A stretch of 17,799 bases of DNA from Flavobacteriales bacterium UBA5933 (GCA_002430925.1 DJDD01000094.1:598-18396), one strand, 5' to 3'. Shown: positions 1 through 7,785, counted from the stretch's first letter. Translations and numbers: made by a program. The notes: generated by a model from the sequence alone, not told the origin.

Positions 1-93
1 ACATAGTCTGCAAAACTAATAATTATTCTTAAATTTTAAAATGAATATTTAAGTTATTTATTTTTATTATCTATCATTAGTATAATGTATAAT

Positions 94-1308
94 TTATATA
101 CTATGATAATGTATTTTTATTATTTCTTTTTGTAAAAATTGTGTTAAAATACTTTTTCCAGAACTCGAAATTTCTTTAACTGAACCATTTTTAAACAATA
201 TTTTTATTGGATTCTTATTTTTATCATAAGGTACTACTTTAATGGTTGTCTGTTCAACAAAGTAACTAGCATCATTTATTGAATATTCATTTTTAACTCT
301 TTCTCTTTCTTTTAAAAATTCACTTTCAGTTAATTTTTCTTCAAGAAGATGAGATTTTGGTAAATTTCGTTGAATAATATTTTTAGATAATTTACTTAAA
401 ATAAAATCATCATGAAATTGCCATTCTTTTATAGCAGAAAGCACATCTGAATCGTCTAAATATGTAAAAATTTCTAATCCATTTTTTGTAGAAATACCTT
501 CTTTGTTTTCTTGTAAAAAATAATTAAAAGCTGAACTAGCAAAAAGTTTTTCTCCTTGTTTTGTAAGCTCCTTAGCTCTACGTAAAACACTTATTAAAAA
601 ATTTTCTGCTGTAAAAGATTTTTTATGCATGTATACTTGTGTATACATAAACATTCGAGCCATTAAAAATTTTTCGACAGATGGGATTCCCTTTGCCTCA
701 ATTACTAACTCGTTGTCAGCAACATTCATCATAGAAATTATTCTTTCAGGATTTATACTTCCTTCTACAACTCCAGAATAAAAACTATCTCTTTTTAGAT
801 AATCCATTCTATCACAATCTAATTGGCTAGAAACTAATTGTGTTAAAAATTTTTTAGAATAATTACCTTTAAAAATTTCAATTGCTAATGTTAATTGTCC
901 ATTAAAAAAAATATTCAATTCTTCCATTAATCGAAGAGAAATTTCTTCATGATTAGAATTTTTTATAATTGAGTGTTCTAAAGAATGAGAGAAAGGACCA
1001 TGTCCTAAATCATGTAGTAATATAGCTATGAGAGCAGCGTTCTCTTCTTCAATAGTAATTTCTACATCTTTCTTTTTTAATGTACTAAGTGCTTTTTGCA
1101 TTAAATGCATACAACCTAGCGCATGTAAAAATCTAGAATGTTTTGCTCCTGGATATACTGTTTCTGTAAGTCCAGTTTGTGAAATCCTACGTAAGCGCTG
1201 AAAATAAGGGTGTTGTATAATTTGATAAATTAATTCGTTAGGAATTGTTATAAAACCGTGAACGGGATCATTTATTATTTTCAACTTATTTTTATTTAAT
1301 GAATTCAA
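94..1308 (-). CDS. HD-domain phosphohydrolase (COG1078, dNTPase/SAMHD1-like)
   Basis: A 404-residue soluble protein of the HD superfamily, in the group that includes SAMHD1-like and dGTPase-like enzymes. The metal-site motifs are intact: H57 in AKHSRFLH, the HD pair H99-D100 in LLHDLGHGPFSHSLEH, and D164/D166 in QLDCDRMDYL. The N-terminal NDPVHGFI is typical of this family. The likely activity is metal-dependent hydrolysis of a nucleotide phosphate; the exact substrate cannot be read from sequence. The start is a TTG at 1306-1308. An in-frame TAG lies two codons upstream and no ATG occurs before the conserved NDPVHGF segment, so TTG is the best start. A TAnnTTTG element (TATCTTTG) ends at 1325, implying a 5' leader of only about ten bases. 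It is a single-gene unit downstream of hom but separated from it by hom's terminator. Confidence 0.88.
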   Translation of the reverse strand: MNSLNKNKLKIINDPVHGFITIPNELIYQIIQHPYFQRLRRISQTGLTETVYPGAKHSRFLHALGCMHLMQKALSTLKKKDVEITIEEENAALIAILLHDLGHGPFSHSLEHSIIKNSNHEEISLRLMEELNIFFNGQLTLAIEIFKGNYSKKFLTQLVSSQLDCDRMDYLKRDSFYSGVVEGSINPERIISMMNVADNELVIEAKGIPSVEKFLMARMFMYTQVYMHKKSFTAENFLISVLRRAKELTKQGEKLFASSAFNYFLQENKEGISTKNGLEIFTYLDDSDVLSAIKEWQFHDDFILSKLSKNIIQRNLPKSHLLEEKLTESEFLKERERVKNEYSINDASYFVEQTTIKVVPYDKNKNPIKILFKNGSVKEISSSGKSILTQFLQKEIIKIHYHSI

Positions 1309-1324
1309 ACGCTATATTTTATAA

Positions 1325-1332
1325 CAAAGATA
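1325..1332 (-). promoter_or_regulatory. -7 promoter element of the HD phosphohydrolase gene
   Basis: TATCTTTG on the minus strand matches the Bacteroidota -7 consensus TAnnTTTG exactly and lies about 17 bases before the TTG start. No clear TTTG -33 box is seen at the usual distance, so this is a moderate call. Confidence 0.45.
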
Positions 1333-1553
1333 TAAAATATAGCTATTTATTATATAAAAATGATAAAATAGATTATAATTAATTTATAAATTTTATTAAA
1401 TAATGTAGTTACAATTAAATAAGTTTTTCATTAGCTGACATTTTATGAATATCTTGAATATTTTAGTATAAATCACTAGTTATTCTACTACTTTTTATTG
1501 TAATAAAAAAGATGTTTTTTTTGAGATTTATTATTAAAAATATAATGATGTAT

Positions 1554-1590
1554 AAAAAAATAATAGCAACTAATTATTTAGTTGCTATTA
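1554..1590 (-). terminator. Intrinsic terminator of hom
   Basis: A perfect 13-bp stem (TAATAGCAACTAA pairing with TTAGTTGCTATTA, 1561-1573 with 1578-1590) with a 4-nt loop. On the minus strand it is followed by seven T residues (1560-1554). It lies directly after the hom stop codon and separates hom from the HD phosphohydrolase gene. Confidence 0.9.
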
Positions 1591-1603
1591 CAGTCAATAG
1601 AAT

Positions 1604-2785
1604 TTATTCAAAAGCAATTATAGATAGGTTAGGGTTATGAATAAAATTATTATCTTTTAATTTATTTATATCAATCAAACCAATGACATGATTATAATCT
1701 TTACTTTCATATCGCTCTTCTATTTCTTGGAAAACATCAAAGTAATTATTTAACTGTTCTGAAGAACCAAGATAAATTTTTACTATTCCTGATTGATTAA
1801 ATTTTCCTATTTCTGAATTTTCGTACTTTCTTATAGAATATTTATAGTCATATTTAAGTGCTGAAATATCACTTAATACTGCAGATGCTGTAGGAAATCT
1901 GCCTGCTCCTTTTCCGTAAAGAAATTGTTCATCAGACAAAGAACTTCCTATCAAAACACCATTATATTCATTATTTACCAATGCAATTGTTTTATCCAAA
2001 GGAATAAACGTTGGTAAAACAGTTGAATTTATTTCATTTGTTTCAGGAATTATTTGGGATTTTGCAATTAATTTTATTGTATAACCTTTTTCTTTAGCAT
2101 ATTTCAAATCTTGAATTTGTAAAGATGTAATTCCTTTTCTTACAACATCTTCTACATTTATTTTTTTACCAAAAGCATGTAAAGTGATTATAGATATTTT
2201 GCTCGCTGCATCAAAACCTTCTACATCTGCAGTTGGATCAGCTTCAGCGAAACCATTTTCTTGTGCTGATTTTAATGCTTCTTGATAAGATTCATTTTCA
2301 TTAACCATTTTTGTTAAAATATAATTGGTTGTTCCGTTTACAATACCAGATACATAATTTAACAAATCGTTGTCAAAATATTCTTCTAAATTTCTAATGA
2401 TAGGAACAGAACCACAAACGGCAGCTTCATAAAGAAATGAAACATTGTTATTTTCCTGTAATTCTAATAATTCTTTATGATGATCTGCTATTACCTTTTT
2501 GTTTGCACTAACAACATGTTTTCCTTTATTAAATGATTTTTTTATAATAGAATATGCTGCATCAGCCTCAGATATAAGTTCTACTACAAGATTTATATCT
2601 TCATCATTTAATATATCATCTGCGTTTGTAGAAAATAATTCTTTAGGTGCATTACGTGGTTTATCTATATCTTTTATAACTATTTTTTTTATAGTAGCAT
2701 TTATTTGAGGTTTATCTTCTAAGACTTTATAAATTCCCTCTCCTACTACTCCAAAACCAAATAAACCAATGTTTAACTTTGCCAT
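1604..2785 (-). CDS. hom: Homoserine dehydrogenase
   Basis: Reduces aspartate semialdehyde to homoserine with NAD(P)H, the branch point to threonine and methionine; cytoplasmic. The 393-residue protein starts MAKLNIGLFGFGVVGEG, with the Rossmann motif G10-F-G12-V-V-G15. It carries SANKKVI (K96/K97), the NGTTNYIL signature (150-157), EADPTADVEG (181-190) and D192/K196, the catalytic Asp/Lys pair of the family. The frame stays open to 2872, but that extension would run through the leader terminator at 2830-2871, so the ATG at 2785 is the start. After the catalytic domain there is only a short, divergent tail (about residues 330-393), not a clear ACT domain, so threonine feedback is uncertain. 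Control is instead written in the leader: promoter, SAM-I aptamer and terminator. It is monocistronic, with a strong terminator behind it. This suggests a copy serving methionine synthesis (inference). Confidence 0.93.
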   Translation of the reverse strand: MAKLNIGLFGFGVVGEGIYKVLEDKPQINATIKKIVIKDIDKPRNAPKELFSTNADDILNDEDINLVVELISEADAAYSIIKKSFNKGKHVVSANKKVIADHHKELLELQENNNVSFLYEAAVCGSVPIIRNLEEYFDNDLLNYVSGIVNGTTNYILTKMVNENESYQEALKSAQENGFAEADPTADVEGFDAASKISIITLHAFGKKINVEDVVRKGITSLQIQDLKYAKEKGYTIKLIAKSQIIPETNEINSTVLPTFIPLDKTIALVNNEYNGVLIGSSLSDEQFLYGKGAGRFPTASAVLSDISALKYDYKYSIRKYENSEIGKFNQSGIVKIYLGSSEQLNNYFDVFQEIEERYESKDYNHVIGLIDINKLKDNNFIHNPNLSIIAFE

Positions 2786-2829
2786 ATTTTTTAAATTGTA
2801 AAATGTTTTTGCTATCAAGACAAGTAGAT

Positions 2830-2871
2830 AAAAAAAATGATCCAACTGTCTAAATAAAAACAGATGAATCA
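2830..2871 (-). terminator. SAM-controlled leader terminator (expression platform) of hom
   Basis: On the minus strand TGATTCATCTGT (2871-2860) pairs with ACAGTTGGATCA (2849-2838) with one U-U mismatch and one G-U wobble, and eight T residues follow (2837-2830). The bases ATTCATCT (2869-2862) can instead pair perfectly with AGATGAAT (2920-2913), the 3' strand of riboswitch helix P1. That is the classic S-box layout: SAM holds P1 closed and the terminator forms; without SAM the antiterminator forms and hom is transcribed. Confidence 0.85.
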
Positions 2872-2911
2872 ATTTTAATAAAATTATTATTGATTGATTG
2901 AATTTTGTTTT

Positions 2912-3009
2912 TATTCATCTCCCCTAGTAAGGATGGATTTAGCACCTTGATTTGTAATCAGGTTGCTAAAGTTTCACAGGGCCATTTCCCTCCACTTTTC
3001 TTGATAAAC
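2912..3009 (-). promoter_or_regulatory. SAM-I (S-box) riboswitch aptamer
   Basis: The minus strand carries the conserved S-box core in order: TTATCAAGA, GGAGGGAAATGGCCC, TGAAAC, GCAACC, a variable hairpin (CCTGATT with AATCAAGG), GGTGCTAAATCC, and a closing GAGATGAA. Helix P1 is formed by 3008-3003 with 2919-2914. S-adenosylmethionine binding would repress the gene downstream, which is hom. The match to the conserved blocks is strong enough to name the class; a covariance-model search would give the score. Confidence 0.95.
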
Positions 3010-3038
3010 TGTAAATTTTATAAACTATTTCGTTGGTA

Positions 3039-3071
3039 CAAATCTACTACATTTAAAACGTAAAATCCAAA
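3039..3071 (-). promoter_or_regulatory. Promoter of the hom riboswitch transcript
   Basis: TAGATTTG (3046-3039) matches TAnnTTTG, and TTTG (3071-3068) lies 21 bases upstream, the spacing expected for the primary sigma factor of Bacteroidota. The inferred transcription start near 3033 falls about 25 bases before the riboswitch aptamer. Confidence 0.75.
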
Positions 3072-3323
3072 TTAAAAAATACGGCTTTGTTTATATTTTT
3101 CTAAAAAACATAAAAATACAAACTAAAACATTATTTTATTCTATTTAAAATAACATATCTAAATATTATTCTATTTTTACAACTATTAATAAAAAACTTA
3201 TTTTTATTGAAATACTCTTAAATAGTTTATTTGCTAAATAATAAAGTTGTTTTAATTATTTTTTGAATTCTTATTTATATTATAGATGTTAATAATAAAT
3301 TCAATAATCTTAGCATTTAATTT

Positions 3324-3436
3324 GCAATAGTGATTGAAGCGGCATCCTTTTTTGATTGAACTTTATATTTTAACTACTCTCAATGATCAATCAAAAAAGA
3401 TATAGCGAAAAAGCACGATGCGGAGCAATTGCCAAA
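3324..3436 (+). repeat. Structured intergenic repeat, copy 1
   Basis: This copy begins with GCAATAGTGATTGAAG, identical to the start of copy 2 at 7561. It contains a perfect 12-bp inverted repeat, TTTTTTGATTGA (3348-3359) with TCAATCAAAAAA (3387-3398), and ends in GAGCAATTGCCAAA, close to the end of copy 2. GCAAT (3324-3328) can pair with ATTGC (3428-3432), closing the element. The loop contains CTCAATGATCAA, similar to CTCAATGACCAA in copy 2. No reading frame fits. It could be a small RNA, a non-autonomous mobile repeat or a terminator-like spacer. The rest of the gap between hom and the receptor gene (3072-3323) is AT-rich with nothing I can identify. Confidence 0.8.
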
Positions 3437-3460
3437 ATAAAAATAGATATAAATATTAAT

Positions 3461-3518
3461 TTAACCTTTTGTTAACTATTTTAACAATAGGATAACTTAA
3501 CGTTTATTTCTCCTTAAC
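3461..3518 (+). promoter_or_regulatory. TTAAC direct-repeat array upstream of the receptor/GDPD operon
   Basis: TTAAC occurs at 3461, 3472, 3481, 3497 and 3514, with a near match ATAAC at 3492. The first four sites in the series 3461, 3472, 3481, 3492 are spaced 9-11 bases, about one helical turn, as expected for a response regulator binding the same face of DNA. The pattern resembles the TTAACA-type repeats bound by PhoP in Bacillus; whether the Bacteroidota regulator uses such a box is inference. No good TAnnTTTG element is seen between here and the ATG, consistent with an activator-dependent promoter. TATATCCAAA (3527) and TACATCCAAA (3546) form a second small direct repeat, 19 bases apart, in the presumed leader. 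Confidence 0.45.
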
Positions 3519-3578
3519 ATTCAGTTTATATCCAAAAATTAGTTTTACATCCAAATTAAATACCTAAAAATTAACTAG

Positions 3579-6500
3579 ATGTTAAAACAATTTACAACTT
3601 TAGCTGCACTCACTGTCACCGCAATTTGTGTATACGGACAAGGAACTCAAGCTTCTATTTCTGGAAAAGTTTTTAATGAAAATGGGAATGGAATACATAC
3701 AGTAACCGTACAAATAAAAAATGAATCTACAGGTTTTACAACTTCTACCTTTACGAATGAAAAAGGTGAATTTTATTTTAAACAACTACCTTTAGGCGGA
3801 CCTTACACTATTACAGCTATCTCAAAAGAACATGGAGAAGAAATAAAAGAAGGATATCAGTTAAATCTTGGTGATGATATAAAAATTGATTTCAACCTAA
3901 ATTCTTCTCCTGAAATAATAGAAATTGAAGGTGTGGAAGTTAGAGCAAATTCATTAAAAAATACAATAAAAAATATAGGTTCATCCACGTCTGTTAAAGC
4001 AAAAGATATTGAGAGATTACCTGTTAATGGAAGAAATTTCACTTCATTAATCGATTTATCTCCTTTAAGTTCTGGAAGTAATTTATCTGGTCAATTAGCT
4101 TCATCTACGAACTTTACTATAGATGGAATGACTGCAAAAAATCCAACTTCTGGTGGAGCTACAAATAGAAATGGCGGACCATATTCTATTTCTATGGAAT
4201 CCGTTCGTGAATTTGCTGTTGTAACAAATGCTTATGATGTTACTTATGGCAGAAGCGGCGGCGGAACCATAAATACTGTAACTAAATCTGGAACAAACAC
4301 TTTATCAGGAAGTGCATTTATGTTTGGTCGAACTGATTGGCTATCCAGCCCTTATGATATTAATGCAAATAAAAGAGATTCTAAATTTTCTACTTATCAA
4401 TACGGTTTTACACTAGGAGGACCTATTATCAAAGATAAACTTCATTATTTCTTTGCTTGGGATCATCAAGCACATTCTTCACCATTAATTATCGCTGACC
4501 TTAGAAATGAACAAGATGAAGCAAGATATAATTTAAGTCAATCTTCTCTTGATCGTTTCGTTGATATTTCAAGAAGAAAATACGGTGTTGCTAATTCGCC
4601 ACAGTTTGGCCAATTTGATCGTAAAAGAGGAACTGATGCATTATTTTTGAGATTAGATTGGCAAATTAATGATCGTAATTTATTAACAATTCGCAATAAT
4701 TACGTAAATGATAGAAATAATCTTGGATTAGGTGATAATACTTCTATAAATTTATATGAAGTTTATGGTGATGTAAACTCAGTTGATAATAGCTTAATGG
4801 CAAGTTTACGATCTAAACTATCTTCTAAATTAACAAATGAATTAAAAGTTCAACATTTGTACACTTCAGAAGAATCTACACCTAATAGCCAATTACCACA
4901 ATCTAATATTCCTCGTGCAATTGTAGAACGAGTACAATCTAATGTTAACGGAAAGGATGTATTTACAAACATACAAATTGGTGGACAACGTTATTCTCCC
5001 GAAAATTTTTATAATCATGTTTTTCAAATTACTGATAACTTATATTGGAATACAGAGAAAATAAATTACACTTTTGGGTTTGATATGATGTATACACATA
5101 TGAATTCCCTTTACGGAAGTGAAATGAATGGTCGTTATTACTTTACTGGTTTAGATAACTTTGATAATTTAACTCCTTATCGTTATGCAAGAGAAGTATA
5201 TCTAAATGAAGACAATCGCGTAAAACAAAATATTCTTGCTACTGGTGTTTATGGACAATTACAAACTAAACTTGCTCCTGGATTAGAATTAATTGGTGGA
5301 TTAAGATTAGATTATACTCATTATTTTAATAAAGGAAACTTTAATCAATTAGTTTATGATGAACTTGGATTAAGAACTGATAATGTTTTAAAAACATTTC
5401 AAATACAACCTCGATTCCAATTTACTTGGGATGTAAACGAAAATAAAACAGATATTATACGTCTTGGAGCTGGTATTTTTGGTTCTGACATCAATAACTA
5501 TGCAATGATTAACAATATGGTTTTTGATGGTACTAGAGTTGCTTCTATTGATGTACAAGGAGATTTAGTTCCAAGACCAGATTTTATTGGTTACAGACAA
5601 AACCCTAGCTCAGCACCTGGAGCAGAATTATTCAATAACCCGAATATTCCTAAAATATCAACTATAAACATGAACTCAAAGGATGCTAAAGTTCCTGTTG
5701 TGTACAAAGCAAATGCTTCATATACTCATTTCTTTAACAACCGTTTCAAAGTTGGAGCACATGCATATATGTCTTTAGGTAGAAACAATTATATGTATGT
5801 TGATAGAAATATGGTTGATGAACCTTTCTTTAGAATCGCTGCAGAAGATAATCGAGGTGTATATGTCCCAGCAAATTCTATTAATACAACAAATGGAGCT
5901 ACTGACTGGATGTTAGGTAGAAAAAGTGATAAAATTGGTCGTGTACTGGAAATGGTTAGTGATGGAAAAGTTAATCAATATGCTTTTGTTATTGATGGAA
6001 CATATAACTATTATAAAGAAGGACAAATATCTGTTTCATATACATGGAATGATACAAAGGATAATACATCTTACAATGGAAATGTTGCTAACTCAGCTAC
6101 TTTATCTCTTATGGTAAAAGATGACCCTAGAAATTTAAGTAAAATGACCTATTCTGATAATCATTTCCGACATAAAGTTGTAATATACGGAACTACTCCA
6201 ACATTTTGGGGAATAAATGCAGGAGTTCGTTTTTCTGCTATTGGAGGAACTAGATATTCTTTAGGCGTTAGTGGAAATATGAATGGAGATTTTGTAAACT
6301 CTAATGATTTAGCTTATATTTATGATATCAATAATCCGAATACTCCAGAATATTTACGTGCTGGAATACAAGCTATATTAGATAATCCGAATGTTGAAAA
6401 TAATACAAAGAAATATATTCGTAAAAGTTTCGGGAAGATAGCTGAAAGAAATGGAGGAATTAATGGTTTTTATGGTTATGTAGATTTGCGTTTATCTAAA

Positions 6501-6740
6501 AAAATAAAAATTGTAAATAAGCAAAGTTTTGAAATTTCTGCTGATATTTTTAATGTTGCCAATTTAATGAATAAAGAATGGGGACGAGCAAAAAATCTTG
6601 GAAAACAAAATATTTACTCAATTAAAAAGTTTAATGCCGAAAAACAAGAATTTGAATATAACGTAAACACAAACACTGGAACAACCAGTTATTCTGGTAA
6701 TCCATATCAAATACAAATCGGATTGAGATACGCATTTTAA
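3579..6740 (+). CDS. Oar-like TonB-dependent outer-membrane receptor
   Basis: A 1053-residue outer-membrane beta-barrel that would import a large or scarce substrate using TonB energy. In order: a signal peptide (about residues 1-20), a CarboxypepD_reg-like beta-sandwich (about 25-110, with ISGKVFNENGNGI and FTNEKGEFYFKQLPLG), a plug domain (about 125-240, with LPVNGRNFTSLIDLSPLS and YGRSGGGTINTVTKSGTN), then the barrel, ending in the aromatic residue of GLRYAF as the barrel-assembly signal. This order and the plug sequence fit the Oar-like family rather than SusC, and no SusD lipoprotein follows. The substrate is unknown. The GDPD gene starts 19 bases downstream on the same strand, so the two are probably one operon. 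The start chosen gives the signal peptide directly. Confidence 0.9.
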   Translation: MLKQFTTLAALTVTAICVYGQGTQASISGKVFNENGNGIHTVTVQIKNESTGFTTSTFTNEKGEFYFKQLPLGGPYTITAISKEHGEEIKEGYQLNLGDDIKIDFNLNSSPEIIEIEGVEVRANSLKNTIKNIGSSTSVKAKDIERLPVNGRNFTSLIDLSPLSSGSNLSGQLASSTNFTIDGMTAKNPTSGGATNRNGGPYSISMESVREFAVVTNAYDVTYGRSGGGTINTVTKSGTNTLSGSAFMFGRTDWLSSPYDINANKRDSKFSTYQYGFTLGGPIIKDKLHYFFAWDHQAHSSPLIIADLRNEQDEARYNLSQSSLDRFVDISRRKYGVANSPQFGQFDRKRGTDALFLRLDWQINDRNLLTIRNNYVNDRNNLGLGDNTSINLYEVYGDVNSVDNSLMASLRSKLSSKLTNELKVQHLYTSEESTPNSQLPQSNIPRAIVERVQSNVNGKDVFTNIQIGGQRYSPENFYNHVFQITDNLYWNTEKINYTFGFDMMYTHMNSLYGSEMNGRYYFTGLDNFDNLTPYRYAREVYLNEDNRVKQNILATGVYGQLQTKLAPGLELIGGLRLDYTHYFNKGNFNQLVYDELGLRTDNVLKTFQIQPRFQFTWDVNENKTDIIRLGAGIFGSDINNYAMINNMVFDGTRVASIDVQGDLVPRPDFIGYRQNPSSAPGAELFNNPNIPKISTINMNSKDAKVPVVYKANASYTHFFNNRFKVGAHAYMSLGRNNYMYVDRNMVDEPFFRIAAEDNRGVYVPANSINTTNGATDWMLGRKSDKIGRVLEMVSDGKVNQYAFVIDGTYNYYKEGQISVSYTWNDTKDNTSYNGNVANSATLSLMVKDDPRNLSKMTYSDNHFRHKVVIYGTTPTFWGINAGVRFSAIGGTRYSLGVSGNMNGDFVNSNDLAYIYDINNPNTPEYLRAGIQAILDNPNVENNTKKYIRKSFGKIAERNGGINGFYGYVDLRLSKKIKIVNKQSFEISADIFNVANLMNKEWGRAKNLGKQNIYSIKKFNAEKQEFEYNVNTNTGTTSYSGNPYQIQIGLRYAF

Positions 6741-6759
6741 AAAAAATCACAAATAAATA

Positions 6760-7524
6760 ATGAAAAATTTAGTAAAAAAAGCTTTATTCGTAGGAATGTT
6801 TATACCTACTGTTATGATTAATGCTCAAACAAAAGTTATCGCCCATCGTGGATATTGGGACACACCAAACAATGCTCAGAATTCTATTCAGTCATTAGAA
6901 ATGTCTAATAAAATAAAAGTTTATGGAACTGAATTTGATGTTTCTATAACTAAAGATGGAGTTTTAGTTGTAAATCACGACGCCGACATACAAGGCGTAG
7001 ATATAGAAAGCAATACTTTTGATAAAATAAAAAAATTAAAAATTAAAAATGGTGAAATTCTTCCTACAGCAGAACATTATTTAATTGCTGGAAAAAAACA
7101 TCCAAACCTGAAAATGATTTATGAAATAAAACCTCATAAAACAAAAGAAAATGAAGATAGAGCGGTTTTAGCTTCTATCGAATTGGTTAAAAAATTGGGA
7201 ATGGAAAACCAAGTCGAATACATTTCTTTTAGTAAAAATATCTGTGAACAATTAAAACTTCATAATCCTAAAAGTCATGTTTCTTACTTAAAAGGAGATT
7301 TAACTCCCCAAGAAGTGAAAGATTTAAATTTTGATGGAATTGATTATCATTTTTCATTATTCGAAAAAAATCCAACTTGGGTGAAAGACGCTCAAAAATT
7401 AGGTTTAATTGTTAACTCTTGGACTGTAAATACGAAAAGTGATATGCAAGCTTTATTGGATAAAAAAGTTGATTACATAACAACTGATAAGCCAGAAGAT
7501 TTACAAAAATTAATAACAAAATAA
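6760..7524 (+). CDS. Exported glycerophosphodiester phosphodiesterase
   Basis: Hydrolyses glycerophosphodiesters (deacylated phospholipid headgroups) to sn-glycerol 3-phosphate and an alcohol. The 254-residue protein has an N-terminal signal peptide (basic MKNLVKK, hydrophobic stretch 8-20, likely cleavage after A22), so it should act in the periplasm. The TIM-barrel GDPD motifs are present: H29-R30 in IAHRGYW, metal ligands E58 and D60 in TEFDVSITKDG, H73 in VVNHD, E122 and K124 in IYEIKPH, and a C-terminal NSWTVNTKSDMQ block. The usual PENT motif after HRG reads NNAQNS here, a variant seen in other Bacteroidota as far as I recall. It is 19 bases downstream of the TonB-dependent receptor, suggesting uptake and digestion of a shared substrate or phosphate scavenging (inference). 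Repeat copy 2 and a bidirectional terminator follow. Confidence 0.9.
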   Translation: MKNLVKKALFVGMFIPTVMINAQTKVIAHRGYWDTPNNAQNSIQSLEMSNKIKVYGTEFDVSITKDGVLVVNHDADIQGVDIESNTFDKIKKLKIKNGEILPTAEHYLIAGKKHPNLKMIYEIKPHKTKENEDRAVLASIELVKKLGMENQVEYISFSKNICEQLKLHNPKSHVSYLKGDLTPQEVKDLNFDGIDYHFSLFEKNPTWVKDAQKLGLIVNSWTVNTKSDMQALLDKKVDYITTDKPEDLQKLITK

Positions 7525-7560
7525 TTTGATTTTAATTCAATTTTTAAAATGTAATTAGCT

Positions 7561-7710
7561 GCAATAGTGATTGAAGTAGAAATCCTTTTTTGGTTAGTTA
7601 TTTCGACTTAATTATTGCATTTCGGCTCCGCTCAATGACCAAGTCAAAAAATACAATAACTAACTAAAAAAGATTGGAACGGAAAGCACGGTGCGAAGCA
7701 ATTGCCCAAA
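7561..7710 (+). repeat. Structured intergenic repeat, copy 2
   Basis: This copy starts with the same 16 bases as copy 1 and ends with GAAGCAATTGCCCAAA. Its inner stem is longer: TTTTTTGGTTAGTTATT (7586-7602) pairs with AATAACTAACTAAAAAA (7655-7671) over 17 bp with a single G-T pair. The stem sequence differs from copy 1 but pairing is kept, and the right flank retains AAAAAAGAT plus GAAAGCACGGTGCG. The loop is larger than in copy 1 and contains TTCGGCTCCGCTCAATGACC, a string I associate with Flavobacteria intergenic repeats (from memory). It lies just after the GDPD gene. Confidence 0.8.
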
Positions 7711-7727
7711 AAATATAATAGTCATAA

Positions 7728-7763
7728 AAAAAATCCATTTAGAAAATTCTAAATGGATTTTTT
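7728..7763. terminator. Bidirectional terminator between GDPD and the DUF3810 gene
   Basis: A perfect 17-bp inverted repeat, AAAAAATCCATTTAGAA (7728-7744) with TTCTAAATGGATTTTTT (7747-7763). It is A-rich on the left and T-rich on the right, so it can end transcripts from both convergent genes (GDPD on plus, DUF3810 on minus). Confidence 0.88.
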
Positions 7764-7785
7764 CTAAATGAATAAAACCTGGTAT

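Noticed and set aside
72..108. Inverted repeat TATCATTAGTATA / TATACTATGATA around the HD gene stop codon as a terminator
   Set aside because: The stem has a bulge and is only A/T-rich apart from two pairs, and no T-run follows on the minus strand.
1487..1512. CTTTTTATT-GT-AATAAAAAAG as a second hom terminator
   Set aside because: Almost purely A/T with an unpaired base; the strong hairpin at 1561-1590 already explains termination.
2786..2872. N-terminal extension of homoserine dehydrogenase from an ATG at 2872
   Set aside because: It would translate the leader terminator and lie before the conserved Rossmann start; the residues are not typical of Hom.
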